A DNA stretch of 41,173 nt from an uncultured Lachnospiraceae bacterium (GCA_910589265.1 CAJUTQ010000097.1:1-41173); one strand, 5' to 3'; positions 7,504-16,833 are shown, counted from the first letter of the stretch. Notes: generated from the letters alone by a model not told the origin. Numbers and translations are program-made.

Positions 7504-10155
7504 ATGGGAGAAAAACTGTTATTGATTGATGGACATAGTATATTAAATAGAGCATTTTATGGTGTGCCAGAGCTTAGTAATGCAAAGGGACTTCATACGA
7601 ATGCCATCTATGGATTTTTAAATATTTTATTTAAAATATTAGATCAGGAAGGAGCAGATTATATAACCGTTGCTTTTGACGTAAAGGAACCTACTTTTCG
7701 TCATAAAATGTATGACGCTTATAAAGGAACGAGGCGGCCAATGCCAGAAGAACTAAGAGAGCAAGTGCCTGTGATGAAAGAAGTATTGGAAGCTATGGGA
7801 ATTTACATGGTTGAAAAGGCAGGTTATGAGGCGGATGATATTCTTGGAACGATTGCTAAGATGGGAGAGAAAGCAGGTTTCCAAGTTACTATTGTATCAG
7901 GAGATCGAGATCTCCTTCAGCTGGCAACGGATGGGGTAAAAATACGTATTCCAAAGACAAAGGGCGGAAAGACAGAGATAGAAGATTATTATAAGGCAGA
8001 TGTGTTAGAAAAATATAAGGTAACCCCTTTGCAATTTATTGAATTAAAGGCTTTAATGGGGGATACAGCGGATAATATACCAGGAGTGCCAAAGGTGGGA
8101 GAGAAGACAGCAACAGAGCTTATTGTTTCTTTTGGATCTGTAGAAAACTTATATCATCATTTAGAAGAAGTGACAAAGAAAAGCATCAAACTATCTCTGG
8201 AAGAAAATAAAGATTTAGCGTTCTTAAGTAAAAAATTAGCAGCTATTGATACAAATGTGAATATATCTTATGATTTTTCAAAGGCAAAAATTAAAAATTT
8301 TTATACAAAAGAAGCCTATGACTATATGAAGAAGTTGGAATTCAAAAGTATACTAGATCGTTTTGAAAAGGGAACAGAGGAAAAAGAACAAAATAAATTT
8401 TTTCAAAAAATTACAGGGCAAAAGAGAGCAGAAGAAATCTTTAAGCAATGTTTGGAAAAGAAGGAAATAGGTTTTCAAGCCCTAGAGGAGGATGGGGAGC
8501 TTTTGGGAGCTGCCCTTACTTTGTCAGAAAAGGAGATTTACTATATAGAGGTGGGGGAGGAGATGAAAGAACAAGATCTCCTTTCCCTTATAAAGAAGCT
8601 GGGAGAGGAAGTTATTAAAAAGGAAAGCTTTACTCTTATAACCCATGGACTGAAAAGACAGTTTCCATTTTGGGGAATTTCCTGCGTCAAAAATTTTTTT
8701 GATGTAGAAATTGGGGCCTATTTGTTGAATCCTTTGAAAAATTCTTATGAGATAGAAGAAATAGCCTATGAATATAGTAATCTTTCTATTCCAGGAAGAA
8801 CGCAGCTTTTTGGAAAAATATCTTTAAAGGAAAAAGCAAAGGAGGAGCCAGAGCAATTTCTTCAATATGCCTGTAACTGGTCTTACTCCTTGCTTATGTC
8901 AAGAAAGAAGATGGAGGAGCGGCTTTTTAGGGAAGGAATGGGGGAGCTCTTTTATCATATAGAAATGCCTTTGACATTTTGCCTTTATGAGATGGAGAGA
9001 GAAGGAATTAAAATTCGAAAAGAGGAGCTGAAAGCTTATGGAGAACAGCTCATAGGAAGAATTTCACAGCTGGAGGAGGAGATCCATGAAGAGGCAGGAG
9101 AAAACTTTAATATTCAGTCTCCAAAACAGTTAGGAGAAATTTTGTTTGAAAAAATGGGAATTAAAGGAGGAAAAAAGACAAAGACAGGCTATTCTACAGC
9201 AGCGGATGTGCTGGAAAAATTAGCTCCCCATTATCCTATTGTAAATAAAGTGCTGGAATACAGAGGACTTGCAAAACTAAAGTCTACCTATGCTGATGGA
9301 CTGGCAGCCTGCATTAGGGAGGAGGACAGAATCCATAGTACATTTAATCAGACAATTACAGCTACAGGACGGATTAGCAGCACAGAACCAAATTTACAAA
9401 ATATTCCTGTGCGCATGGAATTAGGCAGACTGATAAGAAAGGTATTTGTTCCCAAGGAAGGATACGTATTTTTAGATGCAGATTATTCTCAGATTGAACT
9501 TCGAATTCTAGCTCACATGTCTGGGGATGAACGGCTTATTGAAGCTTATAACAAGGCAGAGGATATTCATAGAATGACAGCTTCAGAAGTATTTCATACT
9601 CCCTTTGAGGAGGTTACGGATTTGCAAAGAAGAAATGCAAAGGCAGTAAATTTTGGGATTGTATACGGTATTAGCTCCTTTGGTCTAAGTCAGGATTTAA
9701 GTATTACAAGAAAAGAGGCAAAACAGTACATTGAAAAATATTTTGATACTTATCCCCAGGTAAAGGAATTTTTAGACTGTCTTGTGACAAAAGCAAAGGA
9801 GAAAGGATATGTAAGTACTTTGTATGGAAGAAGAAGACCTGTTCCTGAACTAAGTTCTTCGAATTTTATGCAGCGCTCCTTTGGAGAAAGGGTTGCCATG
9901 AACGCTCCTATACAAGGCACGGCGGCAGATATTATCAAAATTGCAATGATTCAAGTTTCCCAAGAGTTAAAGAAAAGAAATATGAAATCCAAACTCATTC
10001 TCCAAGTTCATGACGAGCTGTTAATTGAAACAGCCAAGGAAGAGATAGAAGAAGTAAAAAGTATTTTGAAGGAAAAAATGCAAGGAGCGGCAGATTTGTC
10101 TGTTCCTTTAGAAGTGGACATGCATCAGGGAAATAACTGGTATGAGGCAAAATAG
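7504..10155 (+). CDS. polA: DNA polymerase I
   Basis: 883 aa, A-family polymerase for Okazaki-fragment processing and repair. Residues 1 to about 290 are the 5'-3' exonuclease (LLIDGHSILNRAFYG, AFDVKEPTFRHKMY, VSGDRDLLQL, GDTADNIPGVPKVGEKTA). Residues about 300-480 are a degenerate 3'-5' exonuclease domain: the DTE metal motif is replaced (FQALEEDGELLG), so proofreading is probably absent, as in Bacillus-type Pol I. Residues about 500-883 are the polymerase, with motif A DADYSQIELRILAHMSGD, O-helix RRNAKAVNFGIVYGIS and motif C LQVHDELLIE. ATG 7504 follows an AGGAGCGAGG site; an in-frame start at 7465 is less likely. Confidence 0.97.
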   Translation: MGEKLLLIDGHSILNRAFYGVPELSNAKGLHTNAIYGFLNILFKILDQEGADYITVAFDVKEPTFRHKMYDAYKGTRRPMPEELREQVPVMKEVLEAMGIYMVEKAGYEADDILGTIAKMGEKAGFQVTIVSGDRDLLQLATDGVKIRIPKTKGGKTEIEDYYKADVLEKYKVTPLQFIELKALMGDTADNIPGVPKVGEKTATELIVSFGSVENLYHHLEEVTKKSIKLSLEENKDLAFLSKKLAAIDTNVNISYDFSKAKIKNFYTKEAYDYMKKLEFKSILDRFEKGTEEKEQNKFFQKITGQKRAEEIFKQCLEKKEIGFQALEEDGELLGAALTLSEKEIYYIEVGEEMKEQDLLSLIKKLGEEVIKKESFTLITHGLKRQFPFWGISCVKNFFDVEIGAYLLNPLKNSYEIEEIAYEYSNLSIPGRTQLFGKISLKEKAKEEPEQFLQYACNWSYSLLMSRKKMEERLFREGMGELFYHIEMPLTFCLYEMEREGIKIRKEELKAYGEQLIGRISQLEEEIHEEAGENFNIQSPKQLGEILFEKMGIKGGKKTKTGYSTAADVLEKLAPHYPIVNKVLEYRGLAKLKSTYADGLAACIREEDRIHSTFNQTITATGRISSTEPNLQNIPVRMELGRLIRKVFVPKEGYVFLDADYSQIELRILAHMSGDERLIEAYNKAEDIHRMTASEVFHTPFEEVTDLQRRNAKAVNFGIVYGISSFGLSQDLSITRKEAKQYIEKYFDTYPQVKEFLDCLVTKAKEKGYVSTLYGRRRPVPELSSSNFMQRSFGERVAMNAPIQGTAADIIKIAMIQVSQELKKRNMKSKLILQVHDELLIETAKEEIEEVKSILKEKMQGAADLSVPLEVDMHQGNNWYEAK

Positions 10156-10201
10156 ATATATCTAGTGTAAAGAGTTTTTATCCATGTAAGGAAAGATGGA
10201 C

Positions 10202-10227
10202 AGATTGAAAATGATAATTTTCAATCT
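10202..10227. repeat. Perfect 11-bp hairpin between polA and coaE
   Basis: AGATTGAAAAT / ATTTTCAATCT with a GATA loop. No T-run follows, so it is a poor intrinsic terminator. It could act as an RNA processing or stability element in the polA-coaE transcript. Confidence 0.7.
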
Positions 10228-10242
10228 CGAGATTTGTGTCTG

Positions 10243-10285
10243 TGCGCTGCTTGCCACAAACTCGTCATGCGCAGCAAGCAGCGCA
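10243..10285. repeat. GC-rich 12-bp inverted repeat between polA and coaE
   Basis: TGCGCTGCTTGC (10243-10254) and its exact reverse complement GCAAGCAGCGCA (10274-10285), 19 bases apart. It ends 15 bases before the coaE ATG, close to the GGAG ribosome binding site. Composition is far more GC-rich than the flanks. It may be a dispersed palindromic repeat or a translational control hairpin. Confidence 0.75.
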
Positions 10286-10300
10286 GAAATGGAGTAAAAA

Positions 10301-10897
10301 ATGAAAGTATTTGGAGTGACAGGAGGCGTTGGTGCAGGAAAGTCTAGTTTATTGAACCTTATAGGAGAGAGAGAAGATTGTGAAATACTTATGGCAGATA
10401 AGGTGGCCCATCATTTAGAAGAACCAGGACAAAAATGTTATGAAATGCTTTTAGCTCTTTTAGGAAAAGAAATATTGACAAAGGATAAAACAATAGATAG
10501 GAAGAAAATGGCAGTCCAAATTTTTTCCAATAAACAATTGTTAGAAAAAGTAAATCAGGTAATTCATCCAGCAGTAAAGGAGTTTATCATTCATGAAATA
10601 GAAAAAAAGAAAAGAGAAGGTTTGCTTTCTTTTTTCTTTATAGAAGCAGCATTATTAATTGAAGACGGATATGATACAATATGTGATGAATTGTGGTATA
10701 TTTATGCAGAAGATCTTGTAAGAAAGAGAAGATTAATAAATGCAAGAGGCTACTCAGAAGAAAAGATCAAAAAGATTATGGAAAACCAGTCAGGAGAAGA
10801 AATATTTCGCAGCTATTGTAAAGTAGTAATAGATAACAGCAAAGATTTGGACTTTGCCTATAGGCAGGTCTGTAAAAAATTGGAGGAATACAAGTGA
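10301..10897 (+). CDS. coaE: Dephospho-CoA kinase
   Basis: 198 aa P-loop kinase catalysing the last step of coenzyme A synthesis (ATP + dephospho-CoA). Walker A is GVTGGVGAGKS; the substrate-binding MADKVAHHL and VIHPAVKEF segments and a lid rich in Arg/Lys (EDLVRKRRLINARGYS) fit the family. ATG follows GGAG. It overlaps the next gene by four bases (GTGA), so the two are translationally coupled. polA lies 145 bases upstream across two hairpins; polA-coaE adjacency is common in Firmicutes. Confidence 0.95.
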   Translation: MKVFGVTGGVGAGKSSLLNLIGEREDCEILMADKVAHHLEEPGQKCYEMLLALLGKEILTKDKTIDRKKMAVQIFSNKQLLEKVNQVIHPAVKEFIIHEIEKKKREGLLSFFFIEAALLIEDGYDTICDELWYIYAEDLVRKRRLINARGYSEEKIKKIMENQSGEEIFRSYCKVVIDNSKDLDFAYRQVCKKLEEYK

Positions 10898-12993
10898 CTG
10901 AATTAAAGAAATATCCGGGTCAGCTAGTATTTGGGCTGGATATCGGAACTCGAAGCATTGTGGGCACAGTTGGATATAAGACAGGCGATGTCTTTCATGT
11001 CATTGCCCAGGAAGTAAAAGAACATCATACAAGGGCTATGCTAGATGGACAAATCCATGATATAAACATGGTAGGGAGGACGATTCGGGAAATAAAGGAG
11101 GTTTTAGAGGGACAGATTGGAAGAAATTTAACAGATGTATGTATTGCAGCAGCAGGAAGAGTGCTTCGTACAGTGACAACCCATATTGATTACGAATTTG
11201 AAGAAGAAACAACAGTTGATCCAGAGCATATTTATTCTTTAGATATGATGGGAGTAGAAAAAGCTTATGATGAGTTTCACACAGGAAATGATTTGGAGCT
11301 GAAATTTTATTGTGTGGGATATACAGTAGTAAAATATTATTTAAATAAGTATCCAATGACTAATTTGGAAAACCATAAGGCAAAAATTATTTCCGCTGAT
11401 TTAATTGCCACCTTTTTGCCAGATGAAGTAGTGGATGGATTATATAAGGCAGTGGGTGTGGCAGGATTGGAGGTAGCTAATTTAACTTTGGAGCCTATCG
11501 CTGCCATTCAAGTAGCTATCCCTGTCATGTATCGTATGCTAAATCTGGCTTTGGTGGATGTAGGAGCAGGGACAAGTGATATTTCCATTACAAGAGATGG
11601 AAGCATTGTTGCTTATGGAATGATTCCAGCAGCTGGAGATGAGATTTCAGAAGTAATTGCTAAGCACTGTCTTGTAGATTTTGCTCAGGCAGAGAAAATT
11701 AAGCTGGGAGCAGGGAGGAAGGGAATCATCCTTTATAAAGACATTATGGGAATTACCCAGAAAATGGAGCCAGAAGAAGTAGCAAACTTAGTAAAACCTA
11801 CAGTAGATCAAATTACAAAATCTATTGCAAAAAAAATTATTGAGTTAAATGGAGGAAAATCAGTCAGTGCTGTTTTTGTTGTAGGAGGAGGGGGGAAAAT
11901 AACTGGATTCACCCAAAATTTGGCAAGGGAGTTGGATATTAGCCCAGAAAGGGTTGCCCTAAGAGGAGAAGAAGTATTAGGGGAAGTGGATTTTCAGACA
12001 GAACAAGTAAAAAAAGATTCTATGTTTGTAACGCCTATTGGCATTTGCATGAATTTCTATGATCAAAAAAATAATTTTATTTTTGTCCAATTTAATGGGG
12101 AGAGAGTGAAGCTTTATGACAAAAATAATCTCACAATTGTAGATGCAGCAATGCAGGCCGGATTTTCAAACGATGGTTTGTTCCCTAAAAGGGGCAAGGA
12201 ATTGAATTTTTTTATTAATGGAAAGGGCCGTATGGTTCGAGGAGAGCTGGGAGAAGCAGCTGTTATCACATTAAATGGAGAACCGGCAGGGATGAACGCT
12301 TCCATAGAAGCAAATGACAAAATTGTAGTTATAGAATCAACGGCTGGGGCGCCAGCGTCCGTAGAAATTAACCAGCTTCCTGAGTATGACAGCTCTATTC
12401 AAGTGATTGTAAATGAACAAAAAGTAGTTCTTCCTAAATTTGCACAAGTAAATGGGAACCTGCAGTCTGGATATTATGATATAAAGGAAAATGATTCTAT
12501 AGACATGTTAAATTATTATACTGTGCGGCAAATAGCAGAGTTTATGGATGTCATTTTAAAAGAAGGAATGAATATTTATGTTAATAACCGCATTGCAGAT
12601 TTAGATACAAAAGTATATGAAAATTTTTCAGTCATATGGACTATGGAAGTACTTCAGTTATCTCAAGTAGAAACAGAACCAACAAGTTATGAGGAATTGC
12701 CTGAGGATGATGGAACATATGTGAAAACAATAAAAGAGGAGGAAATGGGAGAAGAGGGAAAAGAAGAAAGGAAAAAGGAAATTCCTCATTCTTTTACAGT
12801 GGTAGTGAATGGTGAGCCAATTAGGCTTACAGGAAAAGGAGAATATATGTATGTGGATGTATTTGATTTGATTGATTTTGACTTATCCAATCCTAAGGGA
12901 AGCTCCGTGTGCACCTTATTAAATGGGGAGAATGCCCAATACACAGAATTGCTTAAGGAAGGGGATGTATTGGAAATATTCTGGAAAGATTGA
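10894..12993 (+). CDS. FtsA-like actin-fold ATPase with long C-terminal extension
   Basis: 699 aa; GTG start after TTGGAGG. Residues 1 to about 390 have the FtsA/PilM/Hsp70 actin-like fold: phosphate-1 FGLDIGTRSIVGTVG, phosphate-2 VDVGAGTSDISITRDG and adenosine motif VFVVGGGGKITGF. FtsA proper is about 420 aa and ends in a membrane-binding amphipathic helix. Here some 300 extra residues follow, with beta-rich segments (FFINGKGRMVRGELGEAAVI; HSFTVVVNGEPIRLTGKG) that look like repeated small beta domains, and a Lys/Glu-rich linker near residue 615. Annotation as a cell-division FtsA homologue is by fold only. There is no ftsZ nearby; it is coupled to coaE. Confidence 0.85.
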   Translation: MTELKKYPGQLVFGLDIGTRSIVGTVGYKTGDVFHVIAQEVKEHHTRAMLDGQIHDINMVGRTIREIKEVLEGQIGRNLTDVCIAAAGRVLRTVTTHIDYEFEEETTVDPEHIYSLDMMGVEKAYDEFHTGNDLELKFYCVGYTVVKYYLNKYPMTNLENHKAKIISADLIATFLPDEVVDGLYKAVGVAGLEVANLTLEPIAAIQVAIPVMYRMLNLALVDVGAGTSDISITRDGSIVAYGMIPAAGDEISEVIAKHCLVDFAQAEKIKLGAGRKGIILYKDIMGITQKMEPEEVANLVKPTVDQITKSIAKKIIELNGGKSVSAVFVVGGGGKITGFTQNLARELDISPERVALRGEEVLGEVDFQTEQVKKDSMFVTPIGICMNFYDQKNNFIFVQFNGERVKLYDKNNLTIVDAAMQAGFSNDGLFPKRGKELNFFINGKGRMVRGELGEAAVITLNGEPAGMNASIEANDKIVVIESTAGAPASVEINQLPEYDSSIQVIVNEQKVVLPKFAQVNGNLQSGYYDIKENDSIDMLNYYTVRQIAEFMDVILKEGMNIYVNNRIADLDTKVYENFSVIWTMEVLQLSQVETEPTSYEELPEDDGTYVKTIKEEEMGEEGKEERKKEIPHSFTVVVNGEPIRLTGKGEYMYVDVFDLIDFDLSNPKGSSVCTLLNGENAQYTELLKEGDVLEIFWKD

Positions 12994-13055
12994 AGCATGT
13001 ATAAAATATAATAGAACAATGGAGTGCAGCATTGAAATGCATAGAAAGGAGAATT

Positions 13056-13853
13056 ATGAATTTGTGCAGTATTGCCAGTGGCAGTAGTGGAAACTGTATC
13101 TATGTGGGTTCCCACAATACCCATGTGATGATAGACGCTGGAATTAGCAAAAAGAGAATTGAGCAGGGATTAAATAGTATTGGATTAAAGGCAAGTGAGA
13201 TTGATGGAATACTGATTACTCATGAACATTCTGATCACATTGGAGGATTAGGGGTTTTAGCAAGACGATATGGAATTCCCATGTATGGGACAAAAGGAAC
13301 AATAGAGGGAATAAAAAAATGTTCATCTCTAGGAAAAATCCCACAGGAGCTTTTTTATCCCATTGATCCAAACACTCCCTTTTTTGTAAAGGAATTGCTT
13401 ATAAAACCAGTAAAGATTTCCCACGATGCCAGGGAGCCTGTAGCTTACCGTATAGAGCATGGGAAAAAGTCCGTAGGGGTAATGACAGATTTAGGGACAT
13501 ATGATGATTCCATAATTGAACATTTAAAGGAATTGGATGTTTTGCTCTTAGAAGCAAATCATGACGTAAATATGCTTCAAGTAGGAAAATATCCTTATCC
13601 TTTAAAACAGAGAATCTTAGGTGATAGAGGACATTTGTCTAATGAGAGATCTGGAAGACTTTTATGTGAAATTATACATACAGGGTTAAAGCATATTATT
13701 TTGGGACATTTAAGTAAAGAAAACAATATGGCAGAGTTGGCCTATGAAACAGTCCGTATGGAGCTGGCTATGGGACAAAATCCCTTTCTGGCAAGAGAAA
13801 TTCCTCTGACAGTAGCAAGACGGGAGGAATGTTCTGGACTGGTTACAGCATAA
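13056..13853 (+). CDS. Metallo-beta-lactamase-fold hydrolase, WalJ/YycJ type
   Basis: 265 aa. The N-terminus MNLCSIASGSSGNCIYVG and the metal site THEHSDHIGGL (HxHxDH) are typical of the YycJ/WalJ family. Further ligand regions are ISHDA, MTDLG, LEANHD and ILGHLS. Family members are nucleases or phosphodiesterases tied to DNA replication or cell-wall two-component signalling; the exact substrate is not known from sequence. Start ATG 13056 follows AAAGGAG; an in-frame ATG at 13032 has no ribosome binding site. In Bacillales the gene sits with walRK; here it is not with a two-component system. Confidence 0.9.
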   Translation: MNLCSIASGSSGNCIYVGSHNTHVMIDAGISKKRIEQGLNSIGLKASEIDGILITHEHSDHIGGLGVLARRYGIPMYGTKGTIEGIKKCSSLGKIPQELFYPIDPNTPFFVKELLIKPVKISHDAREPVAYRIEHGKKSVGVMTDLGTYDDSIIEHLKELDVLLLEANHDVNMLQVGKYPYPLKQRILGDRGHLSNERSGRLLCEIIHTGLKHIILGHLSKENNMAELAYETVRMELAMGQNPFLAREIPLTVARREECSGLVTA

Positions 13854-13871
13854 GGGGAAAGGGAGCAGAAA

Positions 13872-14144
13872 ATGAAAAAGGCAATTATCACTGTAGTAGG
13901 AAAAGATACCGTAGGAATTATTGCAAAGGTATGCACTTATTTAGCGAATAATCGGATTAATATATTGGATATTTCTCAAACGATTGTACAAGGATATTTT
14001 AATATGATGATGATAGCAGACATGGACAGTTCCTTAAAGCCATTTGGAGAAGTGGTAGCAGAATTAGAACAGATAGGAGAGGAAATTGGTGTGCTCATTA
14101 AATGTCAGCGAGAAGATATTTTTGATAAGATGCATAGAATCTAA
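13872..14144 (+). CDS. ACT domain protein (UPF0237 type)
   Basis: 90 aa, a single ACT domain: MKKAIITVVGKDTVGIIAKV, then the loop ANNRINILDISQTI with the usual beta-alpha-beta pattern. ACT domains bind small ligands, usually amino acids, and regulate partner proteins. The gene lies 30 bases before the UPF0210 gene. This pair is conserved in many bacteria and archaea, so the ACT protein probably senses a ligand for the UPF0210 partner. Confidence 0.92.
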   Translation: MKKAIITVVGKDTVGIIAKVCTYLANNRINILDISQTIVQGYFNMMMIADMDSSLKPFGEVVAELEQIGEEIGVLIKCQREDIFDKMHRI

Positions 14145-14173
14145 ATTTGTCCTATGAAAAATGGAGGATATTT

Positions 14174-15538
14174 ATGATCAATATATTAGAAGTTAACGAG
14201 ACGAATAAAATGATTGAGAAGGACAATCTAGATGTGCGTACCATTACCTTGGGCATCAACCTTATGGATTGTATTGATTCGGATTTAAAAAGGCTTAAAG
14301 AAAAAATCTATGAGAAAATTACTAAAACTGGGAAACATTTAGTGAGTACAGGAAAAGAAATTGAAAGTGAATATGGGATTCCCATTGTCAACAAAAGAAT
14401 TTCCGTGACTCCCATTGCCCTTTTAGGGGGAGATGCATGTAAAGACCCTGAGGATTTTGTAACCTTGGCAATGACCCTGGACGAGGCGGCAAAGAATGTA
14501 GGTGTTCATTTTATTGGAGGATACTCAGCTCTTGTGTCCAAAGGGATGACAAAGGCGGAAAAGAATTTCCTATATTCTATACCAAAGGCTTTGTCTGTCA
14601 CAGACAGAGTATGCAGTTCTGTAAACTTAGGTTCTACAAAAACAGGAATCAATATGGATGGGGTAAGGCTTATGGGGGATATTTTATTAGAAACCGCAAA
14701 GGCATCTAAAGAGAAAGACTCCATTGGCTGTGCCAAATTAGTAGTATTTTGCAATGCACCAGATGACAATCCATTTATGGCAGGTGCTTTTCATGGTATC
14801 TCTGAGGCAGACCAAGTCATTCATGTAGGTGTCAGCGGTCCTGGAGTGGTAAAAAATGCCTTGGAAAAAGTACGAGGAGAAAATTTTGAGATTTTATGTG
14901 AAACTATTAAGAAGACAGCATTTAAAGTAACAAGGGTTGGGCAGCTTGTCGCAAAGGAAGCGTCAAAGAGGTTAGGCATACCTTTTGGAATTATTGATTT
15001 ATCCTTGGCGCCTACTCCAGCAGTGGGAGACAGCGTGGCGGAAATTTTGTGTGAAATGGGTTTGGAATATGCAGGGGCTCCAGGGACAACAGCAGCTCTT
15101 GCCATATTAAATGATCAAGTAAAAAAGGGAGGCGTTATGGCTTCTTCTTATGTAGGAGGATTGTCTGGAGCCTTTATACCTGTTAGCGAAGATCAAGGTA
15201 TGATTCAGGCAGTGGAGGCTGGAGCGCTCACCTTGGAAAAATTAGAGGCAATGACATGTGTTTGCTCTGTAGGACTAGACATGATCGCCATACCAGGGGA
15301 CACAAAAGCTTCCACAATTTCTGGCATTATCGCTGATGAGATGGCCATTGGCATGGTGAATCAGAAGACAACTGCTGTCCGTATTATTCCTGTTATAGGA
15401 AAAGGAGTGGGAGATAAGGTAGAGTTTGGAGGATTGCTGGGATTTGCTCCCATTATGCCAGTAAATACCTTTTCTTGTGCGGATTTTGTGAACAGAGGAG
15501 GAAGAATTCCAGCGCCCATACACAGCTTTAAAAATTAA
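14174..15538 (+). CDS. UPF0210 / PFL-family (DUF711) protein
   Basis: 454 aa, matching the UPF0210 family in length and in blocks such as VRTITLGINLMDC, FIGGYSALVSKGMT, GVSGPGVVKNALE, IIDLSLAPTPAVGDSVAEIL and FGGLLGFAPIMPVN. The family has a fold related to pyruvate formate-lyase type barrels, but no Gly-radical motif is visible and no biochemical role is established. ATG 14174 follows GGAGG; an in-frame TTG at 14147 is less likely. It overlaps tmcAL on the other strand by four bases. Confidence 0.92.
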   Translation: MINILEVNETNKMIEKDNLDVRTITLGINLMDCIDSDLKRLKEKIYEKITKTGKHLVSTGKEIESEYGIPIVNKRISVTPIALLGGDACKDPEDFVTLAMTLDEAAKNVGVHFIGGYSALVSKGMTKAEKNFLYSIPKALSVTDRVCSSVNLGSTKTGINMDGVRLMGDILLETAKASKEKDSIGCAKLVVFCNAPDDNPFMAGAFHGISEADQVIHVGVSGPGVVKNALEKVRGENFEILCETIKKTAFKVTRVGQLVAKEASKRLGIPFGIIDLSLAPTPAVGDSVAEILCEMGLEYAGAPGTTAALAILNDQVKKGGVMASSYVGGLSGAFIPVSEDQGMIQAVEAGALTLEKLEAMTCVCSVGLDMIAIPGDTKASTISGIIADEMAIGMVNQKTTAVRIIPVIGKGVGDKVEFGGLLGFAPIMPVNTFSCADFVNRGGRIPAPIHSFKN

Positions 15539-16749
15539 GGGGAATGAATAATAAGGGGTCTTGTATATTCATTTTGAATAGGCTGTCCTGTTTTGCTTGT
15601 TTTGATGGACTCGTAAATATGGGATATACGGATATCTTCTGAGAGAAGCCATTGTTCTTTTTTCGTTAAAGTTTTTTTTGCGTCTGCCAGTTTGCTAATG
15701 ATGGGAAGCTGGCTTTTCTTTTTTAAACTAGTTAAAAGGAGGGATGAGCTTTTGCGAAATCCAAGAATACGGATGTAATTTGTCATAGTACCCTCTGAAA
15801 ATTGTAAAAACGTCTCCTTTCTCATGCCAAGCATAATATGGAGAAGGCTGCGGCTAATACGAGTGTAAGTCAGCTCTTTTGTTTTTAATAAATGACAAAA
15901 CTGAGTAAAGGATAGAAAGGAGTTTATATTTTTTTGTATTCTTTTGGATAAAGCCAAAGAAACATCCACATAGTTTGAAAACCCGTCTTTCTCATTCATA
16001 AGCAGCTGATAAAAGAGAAGAGATGAAAAATCATTGGAATATAAAAAGGGAGTGTCTTTTAGAAGACTTTGGGAAGAAAGGGGAACGGCCAACTCCTCCA
16101 AAGGATGTAGAGAGTGCTGTAAAGAATTTCGGATTCCTGAGGCGGAAGGGTAAAGGGTGGAAAGAGATAGATCATGGTAGGAAGCTCCCATTCGTTTCAT
16201 AGTGACAGGGCGGATGGGACTTTTGAAGTAGCGCAGTGCCTGCAAATATTCAACAGCAAGAAGATTATTGGGAGAGAATAAGAGGGGCGAGGAATGGCCC
16301 ATACTTTGCAAGGCATAAGTTCTAGCCATGGGAAAGGAATAGCCTTTTTTTAAAAACAGATGAAGAGAATGTTTAAAAGCAGTAGATTCTTTTTCCAATA
16401 AACAGGCGGCATGTGAGAGAGAGCTTAAGTCTCCACATTCACTGGAAAAGCAAAGAAAATCTAGGACGCCCATTTTATGAAGAAGATAGATGGCTCCTCT
16501 AGCAAAATATTGTGCGCTGGAAGTAGCATAATAAGAAGGAAGCTCAATGACCAAGTCTGCTCCTTCCAAAAGAGCTGTCTTTGTACGAATATATTTATCA
16601 ACAATAGCCGGAGCTCCTCTTTGTACAAAGTTTCCACTCATAATGACAATAACATAGTCTGCACCTGTTCTTTTTTTTGCTTCTTGTATGTGATAAACAT
16701 GACCATTGTGGAGGGGATTGTATTCTGCAATAATACCGACAGATGTCAT
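15535..16749 (-). CDS. tmcAL: tRNA(Met) cytidine acetate ligase (nucleotidyltransferase)
   Basis: 404 aa. The N-terminal HIGH-type nucleotidyltransferase motif AEYNPLHNGHVYHI and IVIMSGNFVQRGAPAIVDKY mark the TmcAL (formerly YlbM) family, which uses ATP and acetate to form N4-acetylcytidine at the wobble base of elongator tRNA-Met. ELPSYYATSSAQYFARGA and SPNNLLAVEYLQAL are further family blocks. ATG is preceded by AAAGGAAG. It is the only gene on the minus strand in the first 31 kb, convergent with the UPF0210 gene and divergent from the small gene at 16862. Confidence 0.93.
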   Translation of the reverse strand: MTSVGIIAEYNPLHNGHVYHIQEAKKRTGADYVIVIMSGNFVQRGAPAIVDKYIRTKTALLEGADLVIELPSYYATSSAQYFARGAIYLLHKMGVLDFLCFSSECGDLSSLSHAACLLEKESTAFKHSLHLFLKKGYSFPMARTYALQSMGHSSPLLFSPNNLLAVEYLQALRYFKSPIRPVTMKRMGASYHDLSLSTLYPSASGIRNSLQHSLHPLEELAVPLSSQSLLKDTPFLYSNDFSSLLFYQLLMNEKDGFSNYVDVSLALSKRIQKNINSFLSFTQFCHLLKTKELTYTRISRSLLHIMLGMRKETFLQFSEGTMTNYIRILGFRKSSSLLLTSLKKKSQLPIISKLADAKKTLTKKEQWLLSEDIRISHIYESIKTSKTGQPIQNEYTRPLIIHSP

Positions 16750-16804
16750 AGCAAGCTTCCTTTCTCATCTTCTACATCTATGTTTTGTAAAAGAAGGCTT
16801 ATAC

Positions 16805-16833
16805 TTGACATCATATCATGAAAAGGATAAAAT
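16805..16833 (+). promoter_or_regulatory. Strong sigma-A promoter upstream of a small ORF
   Basis: Consensus TTGACA at 16805-16810, a 17-base spacer and TAAAAT at 16828-16833. It points away from tmcAL. The expected start near 16840 is just ahead of an AAAGGA ribosome binding site at 16849-16854. Confidence 0.75.

Noticed and set aside
16477..16821. 114-aa + strand frame
   Set aside because: Antisense to tmcAL, whose motifs are clear; no ribosome binding site.
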